18,722 nt of DNA from Gemmatimonadota bacterium. GTDB lineage: Bacteria; Gemmatimonadota; Gemmatimonadetes; Gemmatimonadales; Gemmatimonadaceae. The position numbers were made by a program, and so were the translations under genes. How positions within the stretch are numbered: position 1 is the stretch's first letter; each line of letters starts with the position of its first letter. Positions 16,624 to 18,722 of this stretch are shown here, piece after piece. The DNA is taken from assembly GCA_016704465.1 (NCBI GenBank), contig JADJAD010000005.1, positions 1 through 18,722 of the forward strand. The letters run 5' to 3'. A model generated the notes under the pieces. That model was given only the letters and a program-made list of their open reading frames with translations, did not search any database and was not told where the DNA came from.

Positions 16624-17115
16624 CAGACAACCGCGCCGCCCTGCCCCGCAACCGATCCATCCCCGTGCGACAGTGGTCCCCCGCGTAGCTATCCCGACCT
16701 GGACGCCGCTGTGGCGTGGCTGCGCGAGTACTGGGATGTCGGGAGCGATCAGGAAGCCCGCGAACGCGTACAGCTAACGGTTGGAAGCGATCCAGACGGC
16801 GCGGGCTGCCCATCACGTGGCGGCGTGGGATGCGGCGCCGCCGGCACCGCATCGGGCGGCGGCCACCGGCTAACATCCGTGGTGCGCGTGGTCGACGTCG
16901 ACCAGGCGCCTACGCCCGCGCCCTCGCGCTCGGCTCCACCGGCCTCACCCGCTCCACCGACCAGCCGTCTGGGAACGCCAGCGTCGGTGCGCGACCCGCA
17001 GGGCACGCCCGGTCGCTGACGCAGACGATCGCCGATGTCGATCCGCGGAGTGGGGGCGAACCCCGTGGCATAGGGACGCGGCTGGCGGGACGCGGCCCCC
17101 CTACTCTGCGCGCGC
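16620..17115 (+). CDS. VOC (glyoxalase-fold) family protein (frame broken)
   Basis: The reconstructed pieces are TDNRAALPRNRSIP, ATVVPRVA, YPDLDAAVAWLREYW, VQLTVGS, HRLTSVVRVVDVD, ALALGSTGLTRSTDQPS, VRDPQGTP and SLTQTIADVDP followed by WG. This matches the order in VOC proteins of the glyoxalase/bleomycin-resistance group: a first beta strand, the Y-x-D-x-x-x-A-x-x-W-L helix, an RV-D-x-D strand, a P-x-D-x-P-(F)-G loop and an R-D-P-x-G-x-x-W-x-L ending. The frame breaks at least near 16680, 16730, 16790, 16905, 16970 and 17045. Start (TTG 16620 or GTG/ATG nearby) and end are approximate. The fold suits metal-dependent chemistry or small-molecule binding; the specific substrate is unknown. It is placed tightly behind the SRPBCC gene, and the two families are often found together. 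Confidence 0.65.
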
Positions 17116-17123
17116 CCCCGGAT

Positions 17124-18175
17124 ATGCGACCACTCATCCGTCGCAGTGTTGTTTCGACCCAGGGCATGCGCCTCGCCTGGACGTCGCCGCCGCCTCGCCC
17201 GCGCGCCACTTGGCGCGACCTGCCCCCGCTGGTGACACTGCTGCTCGCCCTGAGTGGATGCGGCGGCGGCGGTGGTGGGAACGCCACCGTCCCTCCCCCG
17301 CCCAGCGTCGACGTGGCACGGTGGACACCTCGTCCGGCTCCCACACGCTCGACGCTGGTGCGCGTGTGTCACGATCACGGCGGTGGCGCGCACGACTGGC
17401 GGGGCGGTCGTGACCACGACGCCGGGTGTCTCGAGTACCAGTGCGCCAACCGTCGCACAGGTTGGCAGCGACGGCACGGTGACCGCCGTTGGCAGGGGAG
17501 CCGCGTCGATCACCGCCGCCACCGTACAGCGTCGCTCCGCCACGCTGTTGATCACGGGCGACGCCCTTGACGACCTCGAGGCAATGAATCTCGCATCGTT
17601 ACGCGAAGCTGCCATCGACCTCGCGCGGATCAGATGGGCCCCGCGTGCTTTCGATCGGCGGCCGGCCACGACTACTCTGATGTCGCGGAGCAGTGCCGCA
17701 GCATGAAGCACTACTTCCAGCCGTACCATGGCACCTACGTGGGCGAACACCACCCGCGCGCCGTTCGACGGCACACGATCACCGCGACACCGCCGTAATC
17801 AGGTTTTTCAGCAGGCAGCTGCGCATCGAGTCGCATGTCGCCAGCGGTATCGGTGGTGCTGTTCCACGTCACGCTCGGATTCGGGCGTGGTCGTCGGATT
17901 CGAGGTAGCCGCTGGCCAACGTCTTGGACCGCACGTCGGCAATGCGACATCCTCGGATGTGGCGCTGCAGGTCGCTACGGTCGCAGGGCTGCGCCGTGTT
18001 TCGTACTTCGACGCCATGACCGACGAGGCCTTGGACGCCTTTCAGGCGCGCGGCACCGCGTCTCAGAGTGGCCCCGGTGATCGGACGCTCAGGCGAGCGA
18101 GATGCGAATCCGCTGCGCTGTGAGGCAACAGGCTTTTCGACACTGGCACGATCAGCAACTGCGGACCTGCAGTAG
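17124..18175 (+). CDS. Lipoprotein with Ig-like domain and an M23-like region (frame broken)
   Basis: ATG 17124, or in-frame ATG 17166, leads to a lipoprotein signal LPPLVTLLLALSGCGGGGGG (lipobox LSGC). A Pro linker is followed by a BIG2-type Ig-like repeat: VTITAVART, PTVAQVGSDGTVTAVGRGAA followed by SITAATVQ. A conserved segment DALDDLEAMNLASLREAAID comes next. The last 150 residues read SMKHYFQPYHGTYVG, FDGT, QLRIESHVASGI, VVLFHVT, GVVVGFEVAAGQRLGPHVGN, ATSSDVALQVATVAGLRRVS and YFDAMTDEALDAFQARGTAS, ending ATADLQ at a TAG (18173-18175). The middle of this (G-x-V, ESH, V-x-G-x-x-LG) resembles the beta fold of M23-type peptidases and lysostaphin-like hybrid motifs, but zinc ligands are not obvious, so I would not call it an enzyme. 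At least eight frame breaks are needed. Confidence 0.55.
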
Positions 18176-18722
18176 CAGCGTCGACTGCGCGGATTCTGCC
18201 CCCGGGCGGCAGGATGACCGCCGACATGCCCATGACCTCGATGCATTGCGGTGGCAAGGAACGCGTGTCCCAGCGCTGCGCCAAGATGCCGATGCGCGAC
18301 CCGGCGACTCGGCTCGGTATCGCTGAGCATCCGCGGTGTGGAAGCGCTTGTTCCATCGATGGCACGCGCCGGTACACGGAATCCCACGATATCACGACGC
18401 GACCGTTTGCGGCAACTGCGAACCGCGCCACATCCACTCCCCTCGCAGTAGTGCACACCGGCTGCACCGCGAACGCTCGATAGATTACTTCTCCCACTCC
18501 GGTGACCGCGAGGGCGCTCGCCAACCCGCTCCACCACCGGCCTGGCCAACGGCCGGCACGTCGTAATCGCCCCGTCGGGTTGACGAGCGTGTCGGCGGGC
18601 TGGCGGAGGAGTCAACGGTTCCGGAATCCCGGTTCTCGGCAAGCGCGATCAGTGCGCGCGGCAGGGCAGACAGCAACCAGACCGGTGGCGTGTCACCCGC
18701 GACCCACGCCACGGGACAGGTT
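18063..18722 (-). CDS. Unrecognised minus-strand reading frame, partial at right edge
   Basis: The final 550 bases have no clear gene on the plus strand. On the minus strand one frame from the right edge reads VWLLSALPRALIALAENRDS and, after slips near 18540, ALAVTGVGEVIYRAFAVQPV, VDVARFAVAANGRVVISWDS and PPQCIEVMGMSAVILPPGGR. These have a protein-like mix of residues, but I recognise no family and no motif. If real, it converges on and overlaps the end of the lipoprotein gene by up to about 110 bases, which suggests its true stop lies earlier, after LLIVP near 18150. Treat the boundaries as rough. Confidence 0.3.

Noticed and set aside
14502..16688. A 728-residue open frame on the plus strand
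   Set aside because: Only its middle part (the mqnD frame) is real coding sequence. The first 280 residues shadow tkt and mqnB, and the rest is a patchwork of later genes joined by indels.
1..18722. CRISPR arrays, tRNA or rRNA genes
   Set aside because: No regularly spaced repeat array and no recognisable tRNA arm or rRNA pattern was found by eye; a tRNAscan or Infernal run would be needed to exclude small RNAs.

Overview
The window looks like chromosomal DNA from a high-G+C, diderm, menaquinone-using bacterium. Gemmatimonadota is my best guess. The reasons are futalosine-pathway menaquinone genes (mqnB, mqnD) next to transketolase, long Ig-like lipoproteins with GCGG-type lipoprotein starts, and a Hanks-type serine/threonine kinase with a C-terminal membrane anchor. 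The assignment is inference, because no rRNA or other phylogenetic marker is present.

Many genes are readable only by switching frame at single-base indels, several of them in G, C or A runs. Because transketolase and the menaquinone genes are hit as well, I read most breaks as uncorrected sequencing errors rather than gene decay. Coordinates of such genes are the outer bounds of the reconstructed gene. The stretch from about 4341 to 7528 is an exception: five consecutive genes there (four full-size ORFs' worth of sequence plus one tiny gene) are intact.

Layout. Positions 1 to 10634 are all on the minus strand and read right to left: an Ig-like lipoprotein (8373-10634), a secreted PA14-domain protein (7592-8245), a single-pass membrane protein with a proline-rich cytoplasmic tail (6713-7528), a 33-residue membrane peptide (6615-6716), a membrane-anchored degenerate AAA+ protein (5330-6601), an intact Clp/HSP100-type AAA+ ATPase (4341-5333), a VirD4/TraG-like coupling ATPase (2412-4344), a 35-residue membrane peptide (2295-2402), an HNH nuclease-like protein (1603-2169), a very hydrophilic protein (418-1597) and the start of a secreted CsgG-like protein (1-171). 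Several junctions from 7528 to 4341 are ATGA or GTGA overlaps, so this is a translationally coupled operon. It resembles the ATPase end of a conjugation or protein-export machine, but no VirB4, VirB11 or relaxase is visible and a Clp-like AAA+ pair sits where they might be expected. This is the most interesting part of the window.

From 10656 the plus strand carries the kinase (to 11872), then an 894-base gap with remnants that look like IS3-family transposase pieces. After that comes a more G+C-rich housekeeping block: tkt, mqnB and mqnD (futalosine hydrolase and 1,4-dihydroxy-6-naphthoate synthase), an AHSA1/SRPBCC-like protein, a VOC (glyoxalase-fold) protein and a lipoprotein with an Ig-like domain and a region resembling M23-type proteins. 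The last 550 bases hold only an unrecognised minus-strand reading frame.
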